From positions 1-5,216 of the forward strand of contig JAJCYJ010000649.1 in the NCBI GenBank assembly GCA_029262975.1: DNA of 5,216 nucleotides, given 5' to 3'. Of the stretch, positions 1-5,216 are shown piece after piece. Position 1 is the first letter of the stretch; each line of letters begins with the position of its first letter. The position numbers and the translations under genes are program-made. The stretch comes from Saprospiraceae bacterium (lineage in GTDB: Bacteria > Bacteroidota > Bacteroidia > Chitinophagales > Saprospiraceae). A model generated the notes under the pieces. The model saw only the letters and a list, made by a program, of their open reading frames with translations, was not told where the DNA came from and made no database searches.

Positions 1-149
1 ACAATTTTTTGAAAGATAAGAATGGGCGTAAAGTCGGGATATTTTATCCGTTTCAGGAAATAGATTTAGTCCCTACAGGTGCTCATGATGTGACATTGGA
101 TGAGATTATTGTTGATAGAACGTATGAGTTTTCAAAAATACGCCAATAG
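1..149 (+). CDS. C-terminal end of an unidentified protein (5' truncated by window edge)
   Basis: The frame whose codons begin at base 3 is open from the window edge to a TAG at 147-149, giving 48 residues. The composition is protein-like: a charged start (NFLKDKNGRKVG), then IFYPFQEIDLVPTG, then HDVTLDEIIVDRTYEF and a basic end (SKIRQ). I do not recognise the family from this tail. The upstream part, which would carry the diagnostic domain, lies outside the window. The gene converges on the minus-strand lipoprotein gene about 100 bases away. I see no convincing hairpin terminator in the gap (150-252). That this is a real gene end is likely from the unbroken, non-repetitive reading. Its function is unknown. 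Confidence 0.65.
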   Translation, partial: NFLKDKNGRKVGIFYPFQEIDLVPTGAHDVTLDEIIVDRTYEFSKIRQ

Positions 150-252
150 ACATTCTATTTTATTTCGTGGTGGATATAGCCGCTCATCATTGAGTATTTT
201 GGCAGGAACCAAGTGACATTACAATTCTATTATTTTACTTTTTTTAAGTATC

Positions 253-720
253 TCACTCAACCTTGCTGAAGCCTGACACATGAGATAGAACTGCTTTCCA
301 TATTTCGCCTCTTTTTAGAAGTACATTGTTTGATTGGTAAATACTTTCAGTACCATCTGTGAATATATGCCCGGTTCCGCCGATTATCGCGGTACCATTT
401 TCAAGTATTTCGAGACGTTTTATTTTATAATAGAAGGAATCGTAAGTGGTAGCGTGTGCTTTAATCCATTCCAATTCGTCGTTTTTGTTAAACCAGAGTC
501 CACTATTGTCTACCATCTGAAAATCATCACCAAGTATTCTGTCCAGTAGCAGTGTATCTTGTTCGCGGTATGCTTTTGGCCACTCAACTTCTTTTAGGTA
601 TGTGAGCTCGTTTTTCATTGATTCCAGATCTGGTATTTTTTCTGATTGTTGCTCAAGTTCAGGACTTTTGCGACAACCTGAGATTATTAGAAGTACTGTT
701 AAAAAATATATATTTCGCAT
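253..720 (-). CDS. Predicted lipoprotein, DUF4440/SnoaL-like (NTF2-like fold)
   Basis: This is a complete 155-residue protein. The N-terminus has a short basic start (MRN), a hydrophobic stretch at residues 4-13 and a lipobox ending at Cys16 (IISGC), so it should be processed by signal peptidase II and anchored in the cell envelope. Residues about 30-150 resemble the small NTF2-like DUF4440/SnoaL family: a helix with EWPKAYREQDTLLLDRIL, then DDFQMVDNSG, then alternating strands (TAIIGGTGHIFTDG; NNVLLKRGEIWKAVLSHVS). Members of this fold form a cone-shaped pocket, and many have no known substrate. No catalytic residue can be named here. The ATG has an AT-rich leader (TAAATAAAGTTAA) without a Shine-Dalgarno sequence, as is usual in Bacteroidota. 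The gene lies 173 bases downstream of the broken peptidase-like gene on the same strand, probably too far for tight coupling. The family call is from pattern memory; the lipoprotein call is stronger. Confidence 0.8.
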   Translation of the reverse strand: MRNIYFLTVLLIISGCRKSPELEQQSEKIPDLESMKNELTYLKEVEWPKAYREQDTLLLDRILGDDFQMVDNSGLWFNKNDELEWIKAHATTYDSFYYKIKRLEILENGTAIIGGTGHIFTDGTESIYQSNNVLLKRGEIWKAVLSHVSGFSKVE

Positions 721-893
721 TTAACTTTATTTAGAATTGGTATCTTGAAATAATAATGATTGTCACAATTGCCAGATTAGTATTTAAAGTGGATGTCAGA
801 TAACAGTTATAAAACTCTTGATACTGTTTTTTATATTTACTGTCTAAAGATATAATTTGATTAACTGAATATTGATCTTAATGTCAAAGATTC

Positions 894-1379
894 TTATTTC
901 GAATAATTACAAAGCATTTGATCAACCCTTGCGTTGAAGTTTTCAGCGTTTAAGCCAATAAGCTTGTTAGTTGTTTCAAGGAAACTTGTAAATCGATCAG
1001 GAAGAGAGCCACAACTTATTAATTGATTGATACCTGACATGCCAGTTTGTTCTTCAATGGCATCACATATCAGACTTGATAAAAGGCGGCCCACCTTATA
1101 GTCTGTGGATAGATGATTAAATATGCCAGAAGAATCAGTCCAAAAATGATTTTTAAATAAACTATGTAAATCTGTTTCTGGATGTTTAGCCAGATATTCT
1201 TTTAAAACTTTAATTAACTCCGCTTGACGTGCAATCTCTCCGGTATTTTCCTTTGTGTAATAGGCATTACCCCAACTATACGCGAGTCCTTCTTCGGTCA
1301 CCCAATTTCTGGAGGTGCGGGTATGCACTTTCGCTGAATAAAAGTGAAACAGGTCATGACTGAAATCTTCATTGTTCAT
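894..1379 (-). CDS. C-terminal fragment carrying an HDxxH-EEG metal-site-like motif
   Basis: This is a 161-codon frame from an internal ATG to a TAA at 894-896. The frame is open upstream of that ATG back to 1482, so the ATG is an internal Met and not a natural start; no Shine-Dalgarno precedes it. Near the beginning is HDLFH (bases 1344-1358), then NWVTEEGLAYSWGN with EEGLA at 1281-1295. A HxxxH plus EEG/DEG spacing of about 17 residues is characteristic of gluzincin-type zinc sites. The canonical HExxH glutamate is replaced by Asp, so catalysis cannot be assumed. The rest is mostly helical (ELIKVLKEYLAKHPETDLHSLF; SSLICDAIEEQTGMSGINQL), like the helical tails of peptidase MA-like proteins. 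Alone it has no signal peptide. Confidence 0.55.
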   Translation of the reverse strand: MNNEDFSHDLFHFYSAKVHTRTSRNWVTEEGLAYSWGNAYYTKENTGEIARQAELIKVLKEYLAKHPETDLHSLFKNHFWTDSSGIFNHLSTDYKVGRLLSSLICDAIEEQTGMSGINQLISCGSLPDRFTSFLETTNKLIGLNAENFNARVDQMLCNYSK

Positions 1380-1481
1380 AATGGAGAATATATATTGATT
1401 GGCGATTACACCCCATCCATCCTTATATTTTCCTGCACTTGTATAGTCGTAATCGATGCCTATTAAATGCAGAATTTCCTG

Positions 1482-1484
1482 TTA
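1482..1484 (-). other. In-frame TAA stop interrupting the peptidase-like gene
   Basis: The plus strand reads TTA at 1482-1484, giving TAA on the minus strand between GGA GAT and CAG GAA. Coding-like sequence continues in the same frame on both sides, so a single substitution (for example from GAA, CAA, AAA or TTA) explains the interruption without any insertion or deletion. No hairpin or other recoding signal stands out immediately downstream. Confidence 0.85.
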
Positions 1485-2081
1485 ATCTCCGGTCATGTAG
1501 AATTTTATATTTACCTCTTGTTGTGTAAATTTATTAGAGAATATTTTATTCTTATGGGCAAATAATTCTGCCCGGGGAAGGTTGAGATCGCGTTTATAAA
1601 AATAGGTAACTGATGAGATTATTTTGGTTTTCCATTGGGTAGTATAATAATCTAATGGGGTTGAAAATAGATATGTGTCTTTAGTCTTATGCGCTACAAA
1701 TGTCCAAATTAGAAATAGATTGTTTTTTTGGAGGTGATCGGATACATAGCTGGCAACCTGGATAACATATCTATTCATGCCAACTGGATAGTAGTTGATG
1801 ATTTCCCGGTTTATACTCATGGTTGAATCAGCAGCAGCCAATTCTAAAAGTGCTATTTCATTAAAAACAGATAGGCTCAATGGATCGTCGTTGATCAGTA
1901 ATTTCCTATTTGAAAATTCACCTTTTGTTATTTCACTAAAAAGATTGTCAAGTTGTAAAATCAATGTGTTTTCTAATTTAATACTTTGATCTAAGAATGA
2001 TAAAGAGAATTCTTCCTGGGCATATGATTCTATAGTAGCGATAGTAACCAAAAAGGTGAGCAGATAGAAATGAGTCTTCAT
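1482..2081 (-). CDS. N-terminal fragment of the interrupted exported protein
   Basis: This 199-residue reading frame is what an automated caller would report as a gene. It begins with a Sec signal peptide: basic start (MKTH), hydrophobic core at residues 5-17 and a probable signal peptidase I site after SYA, leaving QEEFSLSF as the mature start. There is no lipobox Cys, so the product would be periplasmic or secreted. The remainder has helical segments (SLSVFNEIALLELAAADSTM) followed by strand-like segments (NRYVIQVASYVSD; NNLFLIWTFVAHKT; TTQWKTKIISSVTYFY) and a charged stretch resembling the lead-in to a peptidase domain. It ends abruptly at FYMTGD with TAA, and the sequence beyond continues in the same frame. 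I therefore treat it as the upstream part of one gene. If expressed, it would lack the HDLFH region. Confidence 0.6.
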   Translation of the reverse strand: MKTHFYLLTFLVTIATIESYAQEEFSLSFLDQSIKLENTLILQLDNLFSEITKGEFSNRKLLINDDPLSLSVFNEIALLELAAADSTMSINREIINYYPVGMNRYVIQVASYVSDHLQKNNLFLIWTFVAHKTKDTYLFSTPLDYYTTQWKTKIISSVTYFYKRDLNLPRAELFAHKNKIFSNKFTQQEVNIKFYMTGD

Positions 2082-2098
2082 ATTGAACTTTTAATCGA

Positions 2099-2121
2099 AT
2101 ATCCTTCTTTGCAGAGGATAT
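2099..2121. repeat. 7-bp inverted repeat in the leader of the peptidase-like gene
   Basis: ATATCCT (2099-2105) and AGGATAT (2115-2121) are perfect inverted repeats around a 9-base centre, TCTTTGCAG. The element lies 18 bases upstream of the ATG at 2081 on the minus strand. It could be an operator half-site pair or a small leader hairpin. It may also be chance in AT-rich DNA. No regulator is encoded nearby. Confidence 0.3.
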
Positions 2122-2281
2122 AGCTGTTAATGAAATACAAAGAATAAATTATTGAACAAACATGAATACTTTGAATGGAGTATGTTGTGCGAATGCTTTG
2201 TTAATGTCATTATATAGTGCAATAAAATGCTGCACCTTTTGCATTGGGTAGTTCAATATTAATTTAAACTATTGGTCTTGA

Positions 2282-2383
2282 ACCATTTTTTGTCATTCGT
2301 CAAAAAGAACTGCTTTCCCGCACAATAACGAAAAGAAAGATCTGAGCTGGGCGAGGATCATCGATGTGTTTATGCAAAGTTAA
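2282..2383. other. GC-richer island, possible gene relic or dispersed intergenic repeat
   Basis: Within AT-rich surroundings, this segment is noticeably richer in G and C (for example around 2341-2366) and reads protein-like in more than one frame. On the plus strand, 33 codons end in NNEKKDLSWARIIDVFMQS and a TAA at 2381-2383, but there is no start codon and a TGA sits directly upstream. On the minus strand another frame reads CAGKQFFLTNDKKWFKTNS without a start. Competing plausible frames argue against a live gene. They fit a decayed coding fragment or a conserved noncoding repeat. No family is assigned. Confidence 0.25.
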
Positions 2384-2713
2384 ATTGAGTATGTATTAGA
2401 ATATTATAGTAATTTTTGTAATAATTGCAAACACTTGGATTCGAATTTAACACGGATAACTGAGATCACTTTATATTACGGATTGTGGCTCCGGTTTTCT
2501 AATTTTAATTTTGGCTGATCCATTTCTAATTGTTATTTAAAGGGGGTATTGTATGACTCTTGCAATCAGAGGAGTCTTGTATTTATAAAATATATGAGAT
2601 CGACTCAATGGCCCTATGTTTTCATGAAAAAATATACTTGCAGGTAATCATGGTGTAATTTATATAGTTTGAATATGCATCAAAGTAAGATGAATTCTCA
2701 ACGCTTCTTTTCG

Positions 2714-2721
2714 TAAATTTG
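2714..2721 (+). promoter_or_regulatory. Bacteroidota-type -7 promoter box for the E2 gene
   Basis: TAAATTTG matches the Bacteroidota sigma-factor -7 consensus TAnnTTTG at every defined base and lies 31 bases before the ATG at 2753. Transcription would start near 2728 and leave a leader of about 25 bases. No TTG is present at the expected -33 spacing (about 2690-2697), so support rests on the -7 box and its position only. Exact matches to this short consensus also occur elsewhere in the window by chance. Confidence 0.45.
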
Positions 2722-2752
2722 CCGGGTCGAGAAAAGTAGACACAGACTGTAT

Positions 2753-4039
2753 ATGGCACTTAAAGAATTTTTAATGCCCAAAATGGGTGAGAGTATTACA
2801 GAAGCTACAATCATCTCCTGGTCCAAGTCTATTGGGGACAGGATAGATGAAGATGAAACGCTGTTGGAAATAGCTACCGATAAGGTTGACTCTGACTTGC
2901 CTTCTCCTTTTAAAGGGAAAGTGGTCAAAATACTTTTTGAAGAGGGTGATACAGTAGCCGTAGGAGCTGTAATAGCTATTATCGAAATAGAGGAAGGGGC
3001 GCACGACCGAGAATCATCAGATGGACATGTTGTGCAAATAGAACAGGAGGAAAAGACAGTAAAAAGTCCTCCAGTGCCGGCTATTTCTCTTGAAGCCAGA
3101 CCGAGTAGCAGTAAAAGATTCTATAGTCCATTAGTTAGAACGATCGCTGAATTAGAGCAATTGAGTATCACAGAACTGGACACTATAAAAGGAACCGGCG
3201 CCGATGGCAGGGTTTCAAAAAAAGATGTAGTGGCTTATGTTCAAAAAAAGTCTCTCCAGGCAGACAAAAGTGAGATTAATTATATGCCATTGGCTGAGTC
3301 TGGTGAAACCAGTAAGTCATCTTATTCTGGTGAGGTGGAAATTATAGAAATGGATCGGATGAGACGGCTAATAGCGGATCATATGGTTAGATCTAAACAT
3401 ACCGCTCCACATGTCACTTCGTTTCTTGAGATAGATGTGACCAATTTAGTCGAATGGAGAAACAGAATAAAAGACACATTCTTGTCTAATTACCGAGAGA
3501 AAATAACTTTTACACCTATTTTCCTTGAGGCAATTGTACGCGCTATTCAGGATTTTCCCGGAGTCAATGCTTCTGTGGAAGGTCATAAAATGATTCTAAA
3601 GAAATATATCAATGTTGGAATGGCTACAGCTACACCTTCAGGTAATTTAATTGTTCCTGTTCTTAAAAATGCTGATCAGATGTCACTTCAGGATATCGTG
3701 CGCTCCGTTAATGATTTATCGCAACGTGCCCGTACAGGAAGACTTCAACCACAGGAAGTGCAAGACGGGACCTTTACTTTAACTAATGTAGGAACATTTG
3801 GCAATACAATGGGGACGCCTATTATCAATCAACCACAAGTGGCTATTCTGTCCACTGGTGCGATTAAAAAGAAGCCGGCAGTAGTCGAGACTGAACAGGG
3901 AGATCAAATAGTTGTCAGACAGTTCATGTTTCTTTCGCTTTCTTACGATCATCGTATTGTGGACGGTGCACTTGGAGGACAATTTTTGAGGAGAGTGGGG
4001 GATTATCTTGAAAACTTTGATATCCAGCGGACTATCTAA
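2753..4039 (+). CDS. 2-oxo acid dehydrogenase complex E2 (dihydrolipoamide acyltransferase)
   Basis: This complete 428-residue protein transfers acyl groups from the E1 reaction to CoA through a swinging lipoyl arm and forms the cytoplasmic core of a 2-oxo acid dehydrogenase complex. Domains in order: lipoyl domain at residues 3-79 with the lipoylation site EIATDKVD (Lys44, bases 2882-2884); a polar linker; peripheral subunit-binding domain at about 123-163 (SPLVRTIAELE...GTGADGRVSKKDV); a second linker; and catalytic domain at about 197-428. The catalytic signature is SYDHRIVDGA, with His400 and Asp404, and the domain also has NVGTFG and GNLIVPVLKNA. All key residues are present and the length is normal for a single-lipoyl E2. 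Whether the substrate is a branched-chain 2-oxo acid, pyruvate or 2-oxoglutarate cannot be fixed from E2 alone. The subunit-binding domain resembles the branched-chain-type E2s common in Bacteroidota, so that is my first guess. No E1 or E3 gene lies beside it, so the partners must be encoded elsewhere. The ATG has no Shine-Dalgarno. Confidence 0.95.
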   Translation: MALKEFLMPKMGESITEATIISWSKSIGDRIDEDETLLEIATDKVDSDLPSPFKGKVVKILFEEGDTVAVGAVIAIIEIEEGAHDRESSDGHVVQIEQEEKTVKSPPVPAISLEARPSSSKRFYSPLVRTIAELEQLSITELDTIKGTGADGRVSKKDVVAYVQKKSLQADKSEINYMPLAESGETSKSSYSGEVEIIEMDRMRRLIADHMVRSKHTAPHVTSFLEIDVTNLVEWRNRIKDTFLSNYREKITFTPIFLEAIVRAIQDFPGVNASVEGHKMILKKYINVGMATATPSGNLIVPVLKNADQMSLQDIVRSVNDLSQRARTGRLQPQEVQDGTFTLTNVGTFGNTMGTPIINQPQVAILSTGAIKKKPAVVETEQGDQIVVRQFMFLSLSYDHRIVDGALGGQFLRRVGDYLENFDIQRTI

Positions 4040-4383
4040 TTCCGAGATTTATAAAACTTTTCGTATTACACCGGAGGCTTATTCTGTGCCATTTTCTATC
4101 TCAGCATGAATAAAATTATAAGAGATATAAAACCCATGCTTATCCAGAACTAAAAATTCTTACTACTGTTTAATTAGTACATCCGATTCGCTCTTGGTTT
4201 TGTCGAAAATGCATCCTGGTATGTAGAGCAAGCTTGGATTATTGATATAATAGCCTGCATATTTGTATTTGTAATTCAGAATTATAGATTGTCTGAATAA
4301 AAATAAATACGATATATTTTGAACAAACGATAACATTAACTTGTTATCCAAATATAATTCTTTAACTAATTAAATAAGTCATT
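4040..4383. other. 344-base AT-rich stretch without a convincing gene
   Basis: This is the sequence between the E2 stop and the small basic ORF. I see no terminator hairpin with a T-run after the E2 gene. A minus-strand frame of 62 codons (4351-4163) exists, but it starts with TTG, is dominated by Tyr, Ile, Leu and Asn as random AT-rich DNA would be, and matches no family I know. No RNA gene or repeat array is visible. The stretch presumably contains the promoter for the downstream ORF, but no box there matches TAnnTTTG with a partner TTG on the plus strand. Confidence 0.5.
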
Positions 4384-4527
4384 ATGAGAGGATTTGCAAC
4401 ATCGCCTAGCCCATACACGACGGGCCTTCGACCAAGAAAATTCTTACCTGAAACTTCTGCTCGAATTAAAATGGACATTATCCTTGGTAAAAAATTGAAA
4501 AAAACGCCTTCTAAAAAGGCGGCATAA
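4384..4527 (+). CDS. Small, strongly basic protein of 47 residues (unrecognised)
   Basis: ATG at 4384 opens 47 codons ending in TAA (4525-4527), followed directly by TAG. The product starts MRGFATSPSPYTTGLRPRKF and ends in a Lys-rich tail (KKLKKTPSKKAA). It has 12 Lys/Arg against only 2 Asp/Glu, which suggests contact with nucleic acid, ribosome or membrane, but I recognise no family. Support comes from context: a strong terminator with a plus-strand T8 run begins 24 bases after the stop, and no other plus-strand gene is nearby to use it. The base composition is more balanced than the DNA upstream. Against it: no Shine-Dalgarno, no clear promoter, and its last codons coincide with a hairpin that reads as a minus-strand terminator (4498-4521). 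It may be a genuine small protein, the 3' part of a decayed gene, or part of a small RNA. Confidence 0.45.
   Translation: MRGFATSPSPYTTGLRPRKFLPETSARIKMDIILGKKLKKTPSKKAA
4498..4521 (-). terminator. Second Rho-independent terminator, minus strand
   Basis: On the minus strand, CGCCTT (4521-4516), a 5-base loop and AAGGCG (4510-4505) form a 6-bp stem followed by seven T residues (4504-4498). This lies downstream of the haem-domain gene and behind the palindrome at 4551-4580, so it would act as a backup for transcripts from the right. It overlaps the end of the small plus-strand ORF. Confidence 0.55.
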
Positions 4528-4550
4528 TAGGATCTTGTCATCGTGAAAGT

Positions 4551-4584
4551 AAAAGGCTCCGGATTAATCCGGAGCCTTTTTTTT
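4551..4584. terminator. Bidirectional Rho-independent terminator (30-base perfect palindrome)
   Basis: AAAAGGCTCCGGATT and AATCCGGAGCCTTTT form a perfect palindrome at 4551-4580. Folded, it gives a 12-bp stem with a GC-rich GGCTCCGG core and an ATTAAT loop. On the plus strand the stem runs into eight T residues (4577-4584), an ideal terminator for the small basic ORF. On the minus strand it begins 7 bases after the TAA of the haem-domain gene and ends in four T residues, so it likely serves both converging genes. Confidence 0.88.
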
Positions 4585-4587
4585 ATC

Positions 4588-5216
4588 TTATTGGTATACT
4601 TGTTTATAGTACTCGTGTTTTTCATCTGCCCCGGTGAGCAAGTAGACAAATAAGTCTTTGACTTCCTGCTCATTTAGTCTGTCCAGAAGTTTTGCAGGCA
4701 TGGGTGACAGAGGGGAAACTGACTTATTTTCGACTTGAGATTTATCTACTTGTACCGTATTCGTCACATCATAGGGACTTTGATAAATCGTATAATGGGA
4801 ATCGGACTCTGAAACAATTCGTCCTGTTGTTTTTTCATTATTTTTCAAAGTAAATACTGTAAATGCGTATTGGTCAGATATTGCTTCATTGGGACTAAGA
4901 AGTGAATTTATAATATCATTGTTATTAAATCTCGTATGTAGATTGGAAAGATCTGGGCCTGATGCACCTCCTTCTCCCTTTATTCGGTGGCAAGCCGCAC
5001 ATAATGCCGCTTCATAGGCCCTCTTCCCATCCACGAAACGACCATTATATTCTTTTAACCGCTCTTCATTTCTTGGAACTATGCGATTCAAATCGTACAT
5101 ATTGTATGCTTTGCCCGGGCCAATAGGCTGGGGTAAATTAGCCATCTCCCGGGTGGGTGAGTAAAATCCTGAGATATTTTGAAAATAGGCCTTTTCATTT
5201 TCTGGTACATTTGTCA
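4588..5216 (-). CDS. C-terminal c-type haem domain of a large exported protein (5' end outside window)
   Basis: The minus-strand frame is open from the window edge to the TAA at 4588-4590. An ATG at 5145 is internal: the 23 codons before it read as protein (TNVPENEKAYFQNISGFYSP, then TREM), so the true start is off the window. The visible part is a cytochrome c domain with the haem-attachment motif CAACH (bases 4987-5001), then a GPDLSNLHTRF segment, LLSPNEAISDQY, a strand-rich insert (FTLKNNEKTTGRIVSES) and SPMPAKLLDRLNEQEVKDLFVYL, where the Met of SPMP is the likely second haem ligand. This order matches the 'Pirellula/Verrucomicrobium-type' putative haem-binding domain, which usually ends long periplasmic proteins with propeller, HEAT-repeat or dehydrogenase-like parts. 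It would act in the periplasm as an electron acceptor or carrier. The substrate side is not visible. The downstream palindrome is its likely terminator. Confidence 0.9.
   Translation of the reverse strand, partial: TNVPENEKAYFQNISGFYSPTREMANLPQPIGPGKAYNMYDLNRIVPRNEERLKEYNGRFVDGKRAYEAALCAACHRIKGEGGASGPDLSNLHTRFNNNDIINSLLSPNEAISDQYAFTVFTLKNNEKTTGRIVSESDSHYTIYQSPYDVTNTVQVDKSQVENKSVSPLSPMPAKLLDRLNEQEVKDLFVYLLTGADEKHEYYKQVYQ

Larger units (their letters stand above)
894..2081 (-). pseudogene. Exported gluzincin-like peptidase-type protein, interrupted by in-frame TAA
   Basis: Two minus-strand ORFs (2081-1482 and 1379-894) share one reading frame and are separated only by a TAA at 1482-1484 and 34 open, protein-like codons (starting QEILHLIGIDYDYTSAG). 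Joined, they make one product of about 395 codons: Sec signal peptide (1-21), a mixed alpha/beta N-terminal half, then a helical C-terminal half with HDLFH (joined residues 242-246) and EEGLA (263-267). That arrangement resembles the metal site of gluzincin (M1/peptidase MA-like) zinc proteases, where HExxH is followed about 18 residues later by a third ligand Glu. The stop falls before the putative active site, so the truncated 199-residue product would lack it. The internal ATG at 1379 has no ribosome binding site and lies after the signal peptide, so a restart would make a cytoplasmic fragment. The break could be a recent nonsense mutation, a sequencing error or, less likely, programmed readthrough. 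Recent loss is favoured because no other lesion is visible. Confidence 0.8.
2082..2752. other. 671-base intergenic stretch between divergent genes
   Basis: This divergent gap holds the leader of the minus-strand peptidase-like gene on the left and the promoter region of the E2 gene on the right. It has no long open frame. What can be seen: an inverted repeat at 2099-2121; a more GC-rich island at about 2282-2383 that is open in more than one frame; a 12-codon mini-ORF at 2553-2588 (ATG after AAAGGGGGTATTGT, encoding MTLAIRGVLYL); and a TAAATTTG box at 2714-2721. The rest is AT-rich without recognisable genes, tRNA or repeat array. Its length is generous for a bacterial intergenic region and may include gene remains. 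Confidence 0.6.

Noticed and set aside
150..252. Possible terminator between the two converging genes at the left end
   Set aside because: There are T-rich runs (for example 235-245), but no stem of useful length precedes them on either strand.
334..549. 71-codon plus-strand frame opposite the lipoprotein gene
   Set aside because: It is antisense to a complete lipoprotein gene with a signal peptide and has no supporting context.
2162..2251. 29-residue Cys-rich plus-strand ORF (MNTLNGVCCANALL...)
   Set aside because: It has no ribosome binding site, promoter or terminator, and ORFs of this length are expected by chance in a 671-base intergenic region.
2698..3004. Minus-strand frames opposite the start of the E2 gene
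   Set aside because: They lie antisense to the well-supported lipoyl domain and are frame shadows of it.
4163..4351. 62-codon minus-strand frame as a possible small gene, with TATATTTG (minus strand, 4349-4356) as its promoter
   Set aside because: It starts at TTG, is rich in Tyr/Ile/Leu/Asn as expected from AT-rich noncoding DNA, matches no family I know, and the promoter-like box overlaps the start codon itself with no upstream TTG element.
4362..4673. 103-codon minus-strand frame overlapping the end of the haem-domain gene
   Set aside because: It overlaps the haem-domain coding sequence in another frame and runs through the palindromic terminator; its translation has no family-like features.

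Overview
The window reads as an AT-rich chromosomal segment of a member of the Bacteroidota. Four things point there: a lipoprotein-type and a Sec-type signal peptide on small exported proteins; start codons with almost no Shine-Dalgarno sequence; a TAnnTTTG-type promoter box in front of the acyltransferase gene; and family types (DUF4440-like lipoprotein, Planctomycete/Verrucomicrobium-style C-terminal haem domain, lone 2-oxo acid dehydrogenase E2) that are common in that phylum. The genus cannot be named from the sequence alone.

Layout, left to right. Positions 1-149 hold the 3' end of an unrecognised plus-strand gene. A convergent gap follows, then a minus-strand lipoprotein of the NTF2-like/DUF4440 type (253-720). 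Next, also on the minus strand, comes an exported peptidase-like gene (894-2081) that is broken by one in-frame TAA at 1482-1484. Both halves lie in the same reading frame and the 34 codons after the stop are open and protein-like, so this is one gene of about 395 codons and not two. A 671-base intergenic stretch (2082-2752) contains a more GC-rich island and the promoter region for the next gene.

The plus-strand gene at 2753-4039 is a complete E2 (dihydrolipoamide acyltransferase) with lipoyl, peripheral-subunit-binding and catalytic domains. It has no E1 or E3 partner in the window. A 344-base stretch with no convincing gene follows. Then comes a 47-codon, strongly basic plus-strand ORF (4384-4527) that ends just before a perfect 30-base palindromic terminator. 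From the right edge, a minus-strand gene (4588-5216, start outside the window) supplies the C-terminal c-type haem domain of a larger exported protein and converges on the same terminator.

The genes do not form an obvious pathway. They look like separate transcription units: central carbon or branched-chain metabolism (E2), a periplasmic haem protein, and envelope or exported proteins. I found no mobile element, CRISPR array, tRNA or rRNA. No clear new multi-gene system is visible. The most notable points are the nonsense-interrupted peptidase-like gene with its HDxxH metal-site variant, and the small basic ORF between the terminators.
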